DNA from: an uncultured Pseudomonadota bacterium
Lineage (GTDB): Bacteria > Pseudomonadota > Gammaproteobacteria > Steroidobacterales > Steroidobacteraceae
Direction of reading: 5' to 3'
Length of the DNA: 64,000 nt
Assembly: GCA_903908265.1 (NCBI GenBank)
Contig: CAIVRI010000088.1
Location: forward strand, 1-64,000
The position numbers and the translations under genes are program-made. The notes below the pieces were generated by a model. It made no database searches. It worked only from the letters and a program-made list of their open reading frames with translations, and was not told the origin of the DNA. Every line of letters starts with the position of its first letter. Within the stretch, counting starts at the first letter, position 1. Positions 1 through 8,983 of the stretch are shown piece by piece.

Positions 1-114
1 ATTATTTGAGTCAAACACTTACAGCTGTTTTCTAGACCGACCTGCATTAATTGATCCGCTTCCCGTAGTCGGTACCGCAACGCCTCACAGTTGTGCTGTA
101 CCGCCACCAATGGA

Positions 115-423
115 TCACACTGCGGCGCGAATGTCGTGCAGTACTTTACCGCGCTTCGCTGTCAGCCGAGCCTGCCAGAGATCGTAAGCCAACTGGTGCG
201 ATAGCCAGCGCTCCGCGGAACCACCACGGTCCGCCCCCAACCACCGTTCGATCCGCAGCACCATCATCGGACCGATACCTGATCAACCATTCAGGACCTT
301 CGACAGGGTCGTCCGATCTACTCCTAGCGCAAGGGCCGCGGCTGCAACGGTTAATCCCAGTGCCAGCAAAACGTCATCCCGGAGCGACTCACCAGGATGC
401 GGTGGGTCAAACATTCGCATCAT
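115..423 (-). pseudogene. higA: higA-like antitoxin, broken by an in-frame stop
   Basis: Reading from the ATG at 423, the frame gives an Xre-type antitoxin of the HigA/VapI family: N-terminal MMRMFDPPHPGE, then a helix-turn-helix region ending TLSKVLNG. A TGA at 283-285 then interrupts it. The same frame continues to a TGA at 115-117 with the expected second half, including WLGADRGGSAERWL and LAYDLWQA. HigA proteins usually have NGR at the broken position, so a single CGA-to-TGA change would explain the break. Its start overlaps the end of the higB remnant, as in intact higBA operons. As it stands, only a peptide of about 46 residues with most of the helix-turn-helix would be made. Family assignment is by recognition of motifs and gene order. 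Confidence 0.75.
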
Positions 424-601
424 CAATTCCGCAGTGATAATCCTGATAATCAACAAGGACGGCGTCGCCGTCTTCCAACGAAAAAGTCAGCCGCCAGTTT
501 CCGTTGACAGTCACAGTCCAGTGACCGGCTAATTGGCCTTTCAAGGCACTCAGATCACCAGCATCCAACCGCATCGCGGATCTGTTGCCCGCGCTCCCCA
601 T
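407..601 (-). pseudogene. higB: higB-like RelE-family toxin, 5' truncated
   Basis: The last 50 or so residues match the C-terminal half of HigB/RelE-type ribosome-dependent mRNA interferases: LSALKGQLAGHW, then VNGNWRLTF, then the terminal VDYQDYH. Intact HigB proteins are about 92 residues and carry roughly 35 more residues at the N-terminus. Here that part is missing or unrecognisable, because the stop codon of the next gene upstream lies only about 30 bases before the Met at 601 and is in the same frame. The Met at 601 is therefore probably not a native start. It overlaps the start of the higA remnant by about 17 bases. With the antitoxin also interrupted, the pair is most likely a dead toxin-antitoxin module. 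Confidence 0.7.
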
Positions 602-631
602 CCAAGCTGAGCAGTCTGCTTGGCAAGCTCG

Positions 632-1705
632 TTAGAAATGCGGCTGATCCCATTGGTTGCCCAACTGCTCGTGTTGCGTCTTCTCGAACGCTTGCTGTTC
701 AGCTGCTTTTTCAGCCTCTTCTACTGGCTTCGGCCAGATCGTAAAATCAGCTAGCGCAACTTTTGCAGGCTGATCATGCAATTGTAGCAGCGCCACCTCG
801 AGTTCCAGTAAAGCTCCCCGAGACAGCGCCAAACCATGCTCATTCGGCTGATAAATCGTCCCGGTCGCATAATCTTGGTACGGCGTCCGGGTTTGCTCAA
901 TATGATTACCCAGTATATGCGCCACCGGTTTACCCTCGGTAAAGCGGACTAACCGCTCGGTGCTGGCCCGAAAGGCCGGTAAGTCACGGACATAGAGTCG
1001 GCCCGGGTACAAACTATCGCCCGTGAACAGCAAGGCGGTCTGTCGATCGTAGAACGCGAGGCTCGTGTCGGCGTGACCGGGAATCGAAAGGACGTCGAGG
1101 AGGCGATCACCCAGATCGACTCGACCCACCTCTTCGGGCCATTGGCTAATGCCCAAAAATTCTTTTTCTACCGCCACGTCGGCCGCAATCAATGTCACCG
1201 GCATCACCGGGTCGTGCAGCGCCAACAGTCCGGCATCACCTGCCACATGGTCACCATGGCCATGCGTATGCAGCACGAGCAGCGGGATACTGGTCCGCCC
1301 CATGCGCGTCAGCCAACGGTGCACCGTGCGCTGCAGCGTCGGCGCAAGGTTGCCCTGACGAGATCCCGTATCCAGCAGCAGCGCCCTGTCGGTCCCGAAG
1401 AGGAGGTACAGAAAAGGCTTCTCGAAATCCGTGCAGCCTGACTGACGCAGGATATACAGCGTGGGATTGTATTCGTGCACCTGCCATTCGGGCATCTCCA
1501 TGCAGCGCGGCCCGCCCGTTAGCCACCGTTCGGGCAGTGCACCCGCCTGAAATGCTGCTGCGTCGACTAAGACCGCCTGTGCCGCAACGGATGGCGGCGC
1601 CAGACAGCCCAGCGCCGCGCTGATCGTCAGGATCACCGCTGCAAGCCGAGCGCCGAGGTGGGCACCGGTTGTCGCGTCGCGGACAGACACCCCAGTGGTG
1701 TTCAT
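632..1705 (-). CDS. exported metallo-beta-lactamase-fold hydrolase
   Basis: A 357-residue secreted zinc hydrolase of the metallo-beta-lactamase superfamily. The family signature is visible as HTHGHGDH (the HxHxDH metal motif), followed by FTGD and a later HILGNH that can supply the remaining ligands. An N-terminal hydrophobic stretch (ARLAAVILTISAALG) ending near VAAQA looks like a Sec signal peptide. I chose the ATG at 1705 because AGGA lies 5 bases upstream and the signal peptide begins close behind it; the open frame runs back to 1855. It follows the amidohydrolase gene by 97 bases on the same strand, so the two may be co-transcribed. The substrate cannot be named; a beta-lactamase role is not implied. 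Confidence 0.85.
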   Translation of the reverse strand: MNTTGVSVRDATTGAHLGARLAAVILTISAALGCLAPPSVAAQAVLVDAAAFQAGALPERWLTGGPRCMEMPEWQVHEYNPTLYILRQSGCTDFEKPFLYLLFGTDRALLLDTGSRQGNLAPTLQRTVHRWLTRMGRTSIPLLVLHTHGHGDHVAGDAGLLALHDPVMPVTLIAADVAVEKEFLGISQWPEEVGRVDLGDRLLDVLSIPGHADTSLAFYDRQTALLFTGDSLYPGRLYVRDLPAFRASTERLVRFTEGKPVAHILGNHIEQTRTPYQDYATGTIYQPNEHGLALSRGALLELEVALLQLHDQPAKVALADFTIWPKPVEEAEKAAEQQAFEKTQHEQLGNQWDQPHF

Positions 1706-1802
1706 TACGGTCCTATGGCGTGGTACCGCCGTGGCGGGGCGCGCAGTCTGCGCCCTAAAAGAGAGGGTTTCCTGGTGCTTTATCGCCACCCCTGGGCCAC
1801 GA

Positions 1803-3119
1803 TTAATAAGTGCCTTGCGACTGGCGGACGCCAGCCTTGAGCACAAAATCGACATGCTCCAATCGCGTGACGTCCTCCAATGGGTTCCCCTTCACGGCCA
1901 CGATGTCCGCCACTTTTCCCGCCTCCAAGGTGCCGACCCGGTCCGAGACGCCGAGCAACTCGGCAGCGACCACCGTTGCCGAACGCAGCGCCTGCTCGGG
2001 CGTCATGCCAAAGCGCACCATGTGCGCGAACTCGATGGCAGGATTGGTGCCCCAATCAAACCCGCCAATGTCGGTGCCAAACGCGATCTTCACGCCCGCT
2101 TTGAGCGCACGCCGAAAGGTTTCCTCATGAATTTTGACCATGTCCAGCCACACGGGCGCACCGGCCTTAGCGCGCCCCTCGGCGACATACTGGCCAACAT
2201 AAATGGTTGGCACATAGTAAATGCCCTTCGCAACCATCATCGCGAGGTCTGCATCCGCGATGTAATTACCATGCTCAATGCTGTCCACGCCCGCTTCGAC
2301 GGAGTTATGGACTCCTTGTAGTCCCATCGCATGAGAGGCAATGCGATGGCGTTGGCGGTGCGTCTCATCAACGATCGCCCGCAACTCTTCGAGCGTAAAG
2401 GTCGGGATATCGTCGAGCACACCGCCTTCAACCACGCGGTACGAACGATCGGAATAGACTTTGATCCAATCAACACCGTGCGACAGTTGCTCGCGCACGG
2501 CCCGCCGACCGCCGTCCGCGCCATCCACTTCCTGCACCCCTTTGGGCATAACCAAAGCAGGCGCATAGCCGAGCAATGGATAGGCACCCGTCACATCCAT
2601 CGACCGGCCGGCCACCTGCATGCGCGGACCGGGAATCACGCCCCGTTCGATCGCGGTCCGTACATCCACATCGGCATAACCTGCCCCTTCGGTTTCGACG
2701 TCACGAATCGAGGTAAAGCCCCAACCGAGGATGCGCTTAGCGTTGGTCGTCGCCAGGATGGTCCGGTACTCTGGCGACTGTTTGAGCAACTGCTCATCGT
2801 AATCTGCTGCGGTAATGTCCCCCTGCAGCAACACATGCGTATGGGTATCGATGAGACCAGGCAAACATGTCTCGCTACTGAGATCGGTCAACGTACCCGC
2901 CGGGTGCCCTGCGCTGGCGGCCCGCACGCTAACAATGAGCCCATTGCGTACCTCGACATAAGACTCGCCCCGCAAACCAGCCGAAGTCCCGTCCCACAAG
3001 TGTCCGCAATGCAGCCACTGACCGCCAGTCACCGCGTCTGCGGGCGTTACCGACCACGCCGCAGCGCCGACGCATACCGACACCAACACGAAAAGGACCT
3101 TTACCAGACAATTAAACAT
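1803..3119 (-). CDS. exported amidohydrolase (prolidase/imidazolonepropionase-like)
   Basis: A 438-residue metal-dependent hydrolase of the amidohydrolase superfamily, in the COG1228-type group that includes Xaa-Pro dipeptidases of the organophosphate/prolidase kind. Visible motifs are LIDTHTHV (first metal HxH), WIKVYSD (the bridging Lys region), SHAMG, SIEHGNYI and AFGTDIGG (catalytic Asp). The N-terminus MFNCLVKVLFVLVSVCVGAAAW is a signal peptide, so it acts in the periplasm or outside. The start at 3119 is preferred over the longer frame to 3146 because GAGG lies 6 bases upstream. A paralogue with the same motif order lies at 49501-50790. It probably heads a two-gene unit with the downstream metallo-beta-lactamase-fold gene. 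Confidence 0.85.
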   Translation of the reverse strand: MFNCLVKVLFVLVSVCVGAAAWSVTPADAVTGGQWLHCGHLWDGTSAGLRGESYVEVRNGLIVSVRAASAGHPAGTLTDLSSETCLPGLIDTHTHVLLQGDITAADYDEQLLKQSPEYRTILATTNAKRILGWGFTSIRDVETEGAGYADVDVRTAIERGVIPGPRMQVAGRSMDVTGAYPLLGYAPALVMPKGVQEVDGADGGRRAVREQLSHGVDWIKVYSDRSYRVVEGGVLDDIPTFTLEELRAIVDETHRQRHRIASHAMGLQGVHNSVEAGVDSIEHGNYIADADLAMMVAKGIYYVPTIYVGQYVAEGRAKAGAPVWLDMVKIHEETFRRALKAGVKIAFGTDIGGFDWGTNPAIEFAHMVRFGMTPEQALRSATVVAAELLGVSDRVGTLEAGKVADIVAVKGNPLEDVTRLEHVDFVLKAGVRQSQGTY

Positions 3120-3858
3120 GGCCGCCTCGCAATTACTCAATGCCAAACTGTAGCTAACCCGTAAACACGGGCCGTGCGTGCGGACAATAGATCCGGCGTA
3201 CCAGCATCGTCAACCACCAATCCACCGGAGCAACGAACGGATTGCATCCGGACATGATGAAGAACGATGTCTCTACCGACACCGACTCTAAACCGAACCC
3301 ACGCTGAAGACGAGCTCCGCAACTAGACAGAAACACTAACCTCTATAGTCCGCTAGCCCAAACCGACCGCGGCGAAAAAATCCGCAAGTGATTCTTCGAA
3401 CAAACCTCTTCAGCCCACGGGTTTAGCAATACCTAAATAGAAACGTCCGAACGCTCCCAGATCAAGAAAAAACGCTAACTTCTATTGAATACCACTGAGC
3501 GTTGTATGCGAGAATTAAGACGTTTTGCACTCTTTACCTTCGAGCTCTCGACCCGCAATAGTACGCAGCGGAACCATATCGTGAGGGCTGCTCTGCCTCA
3601 ATAAACCCTGCCGAAGGAGCGATCTGTTAGAACTGCTGGATGACCGCGTAGGCACTCGCGCGAGCATCGTGACCAATCAGTTGCCAAGTCCGTCTGGCAA
3701 CTCCTCCATCCGCAGCTTCTGCCGCTGCGCGGCAGACTGTGTCTGGGGCCCGGATAGTTGACTGCATGTGACGATCCGAGAATATAAAGTTACAGCACTG
3801 ACGAGAAACAGTCAGTCACGTTCCGCCGGAATGGGCGGTCACAATCGTCGGAATACGC
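3120..3858. other. intergenic region between divergent units
   Basis: About 740 bases without a gene I can support. It lies between the divergent amidohydrolase and stressosome operons, so it should hold promoters for both. A 7-base inverted repeat with an 8-base loop, GTTGCCA...TGGCAAC, occupies 3680-3701 and has no T tract. A sigma-70-like promoter for the stressosome operon is listed separately. The short open frames here have no recognisable protein content. Confidence 0.6.
3758..3788 (+). promoter_or_regulatory. putative sigma-70 promoter of the stressosome operon
   Basis: TTGACT at 3758-3763 is followed after 19 bases by TATAAA at 3783-3788, or after 17 bases by AATATA at 3781-3786. 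It lies about 70 bases upstream of the rsbR start and is the best promoter-like match in this gap. It is a visual match only; no start site is known. Confidence 0.45.
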
Positions 3859-4761
3859 ATGGAAAGCACACGCATGTTAGAAAAATTCCAGATAACCCAG
3901 ACCGACATACTGGCCTTACGTGAGGTTGGAGGCCTGCTAGAAAGTACAATTGAGCAGGTCGTCGCTGACTTTTATACGTGGCTGGAAGGACACGCGGAGT
4001 ATGGGCATTTTTTCGCTGGCAACCCAAAAATGCGTGCTCGCGTGCAGGCCTCGCAAGTCGAAAACTGGCGCACTTTTTTCGCAGCGTCACTCGACGATAC
4101 CTACTTCGCCAGCCGTCGTAACATCGCCACCGTTCATGCCAGAATCGATTTACCGAATGATATTTACCACGCTGGCATGCTTGTTTCTCTGCAAGGAATT
4201 ATCAAACGTTTACGCGAAATGATGCCGCGCTCAGCAGAACGCGAGCAACTAGAATCTTCAGTCATTAAGATGGTGTTCTTCGACACCTTCCTAGTCACTG
4301 AAGAAATATCGCGCGTGCAGAAAGAGAAGGTGATTCTGACTAGCAACGCGATGCAACAAATATCGACACCCGTTTTGCCGGTATGGGAAGGCGTATTGCT
4401 GTTGCCGTTAATGGGTGCAATCGACTCGGTGCGCGCGCAGGACATCATGAATAAAACGCTGAACAAAATAAGCGAAACCAGTGCGCGCATCTTTGTCCTC
4501 GATATCAGCGGCGTCACAATTGTCGATACGGCGGTAGCGAACCAGCTGATTCGGGTCACGAAAGCCACTGGACTGATGGGCTGCCAGTCTATTATCTCTG
4601 GCATATCCCCTTCGATTGCACGCACCTTGGTCGAGCTAGGCGCCCAACTCGGCGGCGTCAAAACCACAGCCACGCTGCGCGATGCCCTCGATCTGGCACT
4701 CAAGGAAATCGGGCCGGGTGATCCACGAAACACTACCAACCGAATTTCGCCGTTAGTTTAA
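3859..4761 (+). CDS. rsbR: RsbR-type stressosome sensor: globin domain plus STAS domain
   Basis: A 300-residue stressosome sensor/scaffold protein. Residues about 1-150 form a globin-coupled-sensor-like domain; the segment VHARIDLPNDIYHAG places His93 where the heme-ligating proximal His of such sensors sits, so heme and gas (O2) sensing is plausible. Residues about 165-300 are the STAS domain. The two positions phosphorylated by RsbT in Bacillus RsbRA (T171 and T205) align with Ser190 in GAIDSVRA and Thr224 in IVDTAVA, so both remain phosphorylatable. An alternative start is Met6 (3874). It heads an operon with rsbS, an rsbT-rsbX fusion and a hybrid histidine kinase. The family assignment is strong; heme binding is inferred from one motif and the globin-like spacing. 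Confidence 0.88.
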   Translation: MESTRMLEKFQITQTDILALREVGGLLESTIEQVVADFYTWLEGHAEYGHFFAGNPKMRARVQASQVENWRTFFAASLDDTYFASRRNIATVHARIDLPNDIYHAGMLVSLQGIIKRLREMMPRSAEREQLESSVIKMVFFDTFLVTEEISRVQKEKVILTSNAMQQISTPVLPVWEGVLLLPLMGAIDSVRAQDIMNKTLNKISETSARIFVLDISGVTIVDTAVANQLIRVTKATGLMGCQSIISGISPSIARTLVELGAQLGGVKTTATLRDALDLALKEIGPGDPRNTTNRISPLV

Positions 4762-4792
4762 GCGCTGCTGATACTACGCACCAACTTTCAGC

Positions 4793-5173
4793 ATGCGAGA
4801 TACATTCACCCGTAGCGCCGGCGAATCAGCCACCTCGACATTGGTCAATGGTTGTCTCGTGGTCACTCTTTCAGGTGAAATAGCCACTAGCCTCTCAACA
4901 TTGCAAGAGTATGTACTACGCCGCACCCAAGACTCGCAGGCACGTGCCGTATTAATTGAAATGGCCACAGTGCGATTTATAGACCGCTCGGAATTCGAGG
5001 GGCTCCGAGCAATGGTAGAAATGCTGCGTTTCCTCGGCACCCCTGCAGTCTTTATTAGTCTGCATGCGGGAATCGTTGCCTATCTGGTAGAAAATAACAT
5101 TGACACCTCGGGGCTGACGTTCAAAGCCCATCTGGAAGACGCGCTGCGCGATGGATTCGAGATCATCCGTTGA
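4793..5173 (+). CDS. rsbS: RsbS-like single STAS-domain stressosome protein
   Basis: A 126-residue single STAS domain in the rsbS position, 31 bases after rsbR. In RsbS the RsbT-phosphorylated Ser follows directly after Asp (IVDS), and in SpoIIAA-type proteins the motif is DSS. Here the segment reads VRFIDRSEF, so the aligned phosphosite is Arg65, with Ser66 one place later. The protein also has an N-terminal extension of about 15 residues. The sequence before the ATG at 4793 has no good Shine-Dalgarno match, so translation may depend on rsbR. Its TGA overlaps the TTG start of the next gene (TTGA). It could be a divergent RsbS that cannot be switched off by phosphorylation, or one that uses Ser66. 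Confidence 0.8.
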   Translation: MRDTFTRSAGESATSTLVNGCLVVTLSGEIATSLSTLQEYVLRRTQDSQARAVLIEMATVRFIDRSEFEGLRAMVEMLRFLGTPAVFISLHAGIVAYLVENNIDTSGLTFKAHLEDALRDGFEIIR

Positions 5174-6261
5174 GCAGTAATTTTCGAGACCAAGTTGACT
5201 ATTCTATTAGCACCGAAGCAGACGTCATGCGGACGATCGCGCACATCTCTCAACTTCCCATGTTGTCTGATGCTACAAAAATTGACCAAGCTCTCGTCGC
5301 GACCATGGCAGCCGAACTGTCCTCCAATATCGTAAAGTACGCCGGTCATGGCCGACTGACAATCACGCGAACCGAACGTATAGGTACGGTCGACATCGAT
5401 ATCAGCGCGACCGATAACGGCCCAGGCATTAAGGATATTGATCGCGCGATGACAGACCACTTCAGTACGGGCACCTCACTGGGTCTCGGCTTGCCGAGTG
5501 TGCGGCGCATGGCTGACCATTTTTGGCTGCAGTCCTCGCCGCAAGGCGGAACTAGAATCTGTGCACGCAAGCGTATTGTCGGGACGCGACAACGTGTCGG
5601 CCAGGCAACGCCACCAGCGGGCTTTGCTACCCCTATTCACGTCACACCCACAGCGGCACCGCCAGCCGGATTCGCGGCGTCCAGCTGGGAGTTGGGCCTG
5701 AGTATGCGTCCCTGCCCGGGCTACTCGGTCTCCGGAGATCGCGCTCTCTCGTTACGCAGCGAGCGCGGTCTTCTACTGGGCATTCTCGATGCCTCAGGAC
5801 ATGGCCCACGGGCTGATGAAGTTGTTAATCGTTGTTGCGAAATTTTTTCATCGGCAACGCACGCCAACTTACCGCGACTGTTGGCTGAGATGGATTCTGC
5901 GTTACTCGGCAGTCTCGGCGCTGCGGCCGGTCTAGTCCATCTCGATACGGAAGATGGCTCATTCACCTATCTGGCTTTAGGTAATACACGGATCGGCCAT
6001 ATCGGCATCGCGCCCTGGACGGGATTCTCGAATGAAGGGGTCCTCGGTGGCGGAATTCGTCGCGCCGCCGTGCAAACTGGACAGTTACGCCGCGATGATC
6101 TGCTTTTGCTATGGACCGACGGCCTACCGGAATCGGGGTGCACTGCACTCGCCACTTCGCTGTCGTTCCGGCCCGCACAAGACATCGCTAGCGCACTTCT
6201 AAGGACACTTGCAAAACCTTATGACGATGCGGCTTGTTTGGTATTGCGGTGGCTCGGGTGA
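5170..6261 (+). CDS. RsbT-like serine kinase fused to an RsbX-like PP2C phosphatase
   Basis: A 363-residue fusion. Residues about 1-135 are a GHKL (HATPase_c) serine/threonine kinase of the RsbT type, with [10 protein letters not shown] (N box, Glu49/Asn53), DNGPGI (82-87) and GLGLPSVRR (105-113). A Pro/Ala-rich linker (about 138-170) contains two near copies of PPAGFA. Residues about 171-363 are a SpoIIE/RsbX-type PP2C phosphatase with metal-binding Asp in SGD (190), LDASGHG (207), WTDG (317) and DD (352-353). In Bacillus and many Gram-negative operons these are separate proteins: RsbT phosphorylates RsbR/RsbS and RsbX reverses it. The start is a TTG at 5170 that overlaps the rsbS stop. The stop overlaps the next start as GTGA, so all three are translationally coupled. 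Confidence 0.87.
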   Translation: MSSNFRDQVDYSISTEADVMRTIAHISQLPMLSDATKIDQALVATMAAELSSNIVKYAGHGRLTITRTERIGTVDIDISATDNGPGIKDIDRAMTDHFSTGTSLGLGLPSVRRMADHFWLQSSPQGGTRICARKRIVGTRQRVGQATPPAGFATPIHVTPTAAPPAGFAASSWELGLSMRPCPGYSVSGDRALSLRSERGLLLGILDASGHGPRADEVVNRCCEIFSSATHANLPRLLAEMDSALLGSLGAAAGLVHLDTEDGSFTYLALGNTRIGHIGIAPWTGFSNEGVLGGGIRRAAVQTGQLRRDDLLLLWTDGLPESGCTALATSLSFRPAQDIASALLRTLAKPYDDAACLVLRWLG

Positions 6262-7871
6262 GCATTCTTGGCACGCTACCGCTTCCGCATATCCACGCGG
6301 TCTTTCAAACACGCCGCCGCGCCTACGAATTGGCGAAGGAATTGGGCGTAAGCGAATTCACGGCAAGAGGCTTTGCCGCGCGGGTGTCCGACATGGGCCG
6401 TTTGTGCTTAACAAGCCTCAGGATTCCCACCGTCCGAGTCAATTTGAATCGGGAAACTTACACCAGTGAGCTAGTATTCGAGTTCCATGACAACGCGCCC
6501 GTTGAACCACCAGCAGCTCCAATAGAGTCGGCCGCCGGATTCCAACTTTCTGCTGCCTGTCCAATTCCAGCAGCGTCGTGGACGGCAGCAAAACAAGAAG
6601 CCCTACGCGCATTACTGAACAAGCAAACGCGCGAGGAACTGACGGATAGCCTGCAGCAAAAGAACGCAGCATTGGCGGAAGCTGCGAAGCAGCTTGAAGA
6701 TGCATCACGCGCTAAGGGTGAATTTTTCGCCACCATGAGCCATGAGATACGCACGCCAATGAACGCTATCATTGGCCTATCAGGACTCTGTCTAGATACC
6801 GGGTTAACTGACCAACAAAAAAAATACATTTTAGGAGTGCACAGCTCTGCGAGAAGCCTGCTTTCAGTGATCAATGACATCCTCGACTTCTCTAAGTTCG
6901 AAGCCGGAAAATTATCTTTAGCCGATGCCGATTTTGAACTGCAGTCAGTCATGGATTTACTGGAGTCGATCGCAGGGCACCTCGCTTCTGAAAAAGGCAT
7001 CCAATTCAGTCTGTCAATTTCAGCAGAAGTACCGAGAAATTTACGCGGTGACGCCGCCCGTCTGGGTCAAGTTCTGCTTAATCTGGCAGCAAACGCGGTC
7101 AAGTTCACAAACAGCGGGTGGATCAATATCGCCGTATTACTCAAGCGAACGGGAGACGATTATAGCGAGCTTGAGTTCAGAGTCAGCGACAGCGGTATCG
7201 GCATCAGCATCTCTCAGCGCTCAAACTTGTTCATCGCCTTCAGCCAAATCAAAAAGTCAACGTCTCACGGTTTACACGGCACCGGTCTTGGGCTAGCGCT
7301 CAGCAAACGAATTGTCGAAATGATGGCTGGTCGCATATGGGTTGAGAGCGAACCAGGAGTCGGCAGCTGTTTTCATTTCACAGCCCGCTTCGGCCACAGT
7401 CAATATCGCTCCATTAGGCAACATAACTTAGACTGTAATCGACTAGATTTGGTAACAGAAGCAAGAGCCTGCCTCACTGGTGCCCGCGTATTAGTTGCAG
7501 AAGACAACTCTTTCAATCAATTGGTCATAGAGGAACTTTTGAAGCAAGCGGGTATCATCGTAAGACTCTGTAGCAATGGGCGCGAGGCGATAGAACGGTT
7601 AGCGGAAGAATCTTTTGACATCGTACTCATGGATTGCCAGATGCCGGAAGTCAATGGCTATGAGGCTACGAGGCTGATCAAGGCAGACTCTCTTCTTGCG
7701 AATCAGTGCGTGATTGCAATGACAGCGAATGCGGCGCAGGAGGATCGTGAGCGCTGTGTCGCCGCTGGCATGAACGATTTTCTAGCTAAACCGATCGATC
7801 CAGAAACCCTATATTTGCTACTGGCGAAATGGATACGCGCATCGGGACGCAGCCCTGAAACTACCCCGTAG
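6258..7871 (+). CDS. hybrid histidine kinase with receiver domain, stressosome output
   Basis: A 537-residue soluble hybrid kinase. From the GTG at 6258, which overlaps the preceding stop as GTGA, residues about 10-75 resemble the first half of an anti-sigma-factor-type ATPase ([16 protein letters not shown]...[11 protein letters not shown]) but lack a complete ATP site; this may be the docking part. A coiled linker follows. The dimerisation domain carries [10 protein letters not shown] with phospho-acceptor His near 162. The HATPase domain has N, G1 and G2 boxes ([26 protein letters not shown]). The C-terminal receiver has VLVAEDN, the phospho-Asp in VLMDCQMP near 459, and a conserved Lys in AKPID. 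There is no transmembrane segment, HPt or output domain here, so the next partner is encoded elsewhere. A longer TTG start at 6234 is possible but less likely. Confidence 0.88.
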   Translation: MSILGTLPLPHIHAVFQTRRRAYELAKELGVSEFTARGFAARVSDMGRLCLTSLRIPTVRVNLNRETYTSELVFEFHDNAPVEPPAAPIESAAGFQLSAACPIPAASWTAAKQEALRALLNKQTREELTDSLQQKNAALAEAAKQLEDASRAKGEFFATMSHEIRTPMNAIIGLSGLCLDTGLTDQQKKYILGVHSSARSLLSVINDILDFSKFEAGKLSLADADFELQSVMDLLESIAGHLASEKGIQFSLSISAEVPRNLRGDAARLGQVLLNLAANAVKFTNSGWINIAVLLKRTGDDYSELEFRVSDSGIGISISQRSNLFIAFSQIKKSTSHGLHGTGLGLALSKRIVEMMAGRIWVESEPGVGSCFHFTARFGHSQYRSIRQHNLDCNRLDLVTEARACLTGARVLVAEDNSFNQLVIEELLKQAGIIVRLCSNGREAIERLAEESFDIVLMDCQMPEVNGYEATRLIKADSLLANQCVIAMTANAAQEDRERCVAAGMNDFLAKPIDPETLYLLLAKWIRASGRSPETTP

Positions 7872-7929
7872 AGCCACCACACTCGACTGCGTTTAGCACA
7901 ATCCTGTGCATTGCAAGCCCACTTTATTT

Positions 7930-8475
7930 TCACCCTAATGCGTACCTAACGACAGCACCATTCAAACTATGGCCTGCAACGGTCAAGTAAATCTGACGAT
8001 CGCTGATTGTAATATCTAACCGCATGCGACGATCTAGCAGTTCGACGAACGAAGCCAAAAACACTGGATCGATCTCATAGATTTCGATCAATGCGGATCG
8101 ATGAATGGGCGGCTCTGCGGCCAGACGACTTAGGAGCAAGCGGATGTCCTTGTGCGGATAGATCACGAGACGCGGCGCAGCTTTGGCAGCCTTATGCAAA
8201 CGGGCAGCTTCTGGCAGACCCACCTCGATCCAAGCCTGTAGCGTGCCGGTCAGATCACGAATAGAGAGCGCTGGCAGCTCGGGATCGGATAAGCCACCTT
8301 TGGAAAATGCAAGGCCCTCGGTGTGCTCTAGGCAGTAGGCAAGAACACGTGTGGCGAGGTACTCCTCACTTTCCGAAGGGTGACGAGCAGCACGAAAGGA
8401 CAGTGACTCATACACGCCACGGTCTGCATCGTTTAGCGTGACCTCAAGGGTATAGATAGTCGCACTTAAAGCCAC
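7930..8475 (-). CDS. yaeQ: YaeQ family protein
   Basis: A 181-residue member of the YaeQ family, of typical length. Recognisable are the start MALSATIYTLEVTLNDADRG, the RHPSES segment, the LAYCLEHTEGLAFSKG region and DLTGTLQAWIEVGLPEAARL. The family has a PD-(D/E)XK nuclease-like fold; its biological role is not settled, although E. coli YaeQ was linked to suppression of RfaH loss. It stands alone, convergent with the stressosome operon. The 58 bases between them hold only a weak hairpin. Confidence 0.93.
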   Translation of the reverse strand: MALSATIYTLEVTLNDADRGVYESLSFRAARHPSESEEYLATRVLAYCLEHTEGLAFSKGGLSDPELPALSIRDLTGTLQAWIEVGLPEAARLHKAAKAAPRLVIYPHKDIRLLLSRLAAEPPIHRSALIEIYEIDPVFLASFVELLDRRMRLDITISDRQIYLTVAGHSLNGAVVRYALG

Positions 8476-8983
8476 GCGGCCCCCTGCACACCTAGCGAAC
8501 CGTTAGGAGCGCTGGCGCAGCTCCGTACACAGGGGTCGGTTCCCCTAGTTACGCGATGCACAATGTGCGCACGCGGACAAAAGCGAACAAAAACCCCTGC
8601 TGCACTGCACAACGTAATCCCTGCTGCCCGTATTCCAACCATGCTACTGACCTCCCGATCGTTTTAACTTGGTGCGCACAGCCATTTCCTTGTTCCGCAA
8701 ATAGGAACGGGACGCGCCGGCAGTCCAGTTCGAAAGCACCCCTCGGAGCACGTTCGGCACACTCGCCTAACCGAAGGACCCCATTCAAGCGTCGCGCGGC
8801 ATCCATCGCACACCGGTTGCGGCGCGAAATCGCGGAGTCACGCACGAAGTGGGCGCTGAAAAGGCGCCTGCGGGCGACTCGTAGCCGCCACTACGGCAAC
8901 GGCCGACCATATCAATCGGACAACGCTTGTCTTCGTCGCGATCGACGCTCACCATCTTGCTATAGGATTAGGGGAGTTCAGCG
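8476..8983. other. intergenic region, no supported gene
   Basis: About 510 bases between divergent yaeQ and the S9 peptidase gene. The open frame on the plus strand from 8556 is rich in Arg, Ser and Cys with no recognisable domain, and I do not accept it as a gene. A GGGGAG sequence near 8970 serves as the ribosome binding site of the peptidase gene. I see nothing else I can defend. Confidence 0.5.

Noticed and set aside
93-437. Plus-strand open frame of 114 codons
   Set aside because: It lies antisense to the higA remnant, whose minus-strand reading has recognisable family sequence.
2331-3164. Plus-strand open frame of 277 codons
   Set aside because: Antisense shadow of the amidohydrolase gene; no protein motif.
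7896-7909. Hairpin after the stressosome operon
   Set aside because: Only five base pairs and no T tract, so not called a terminator.
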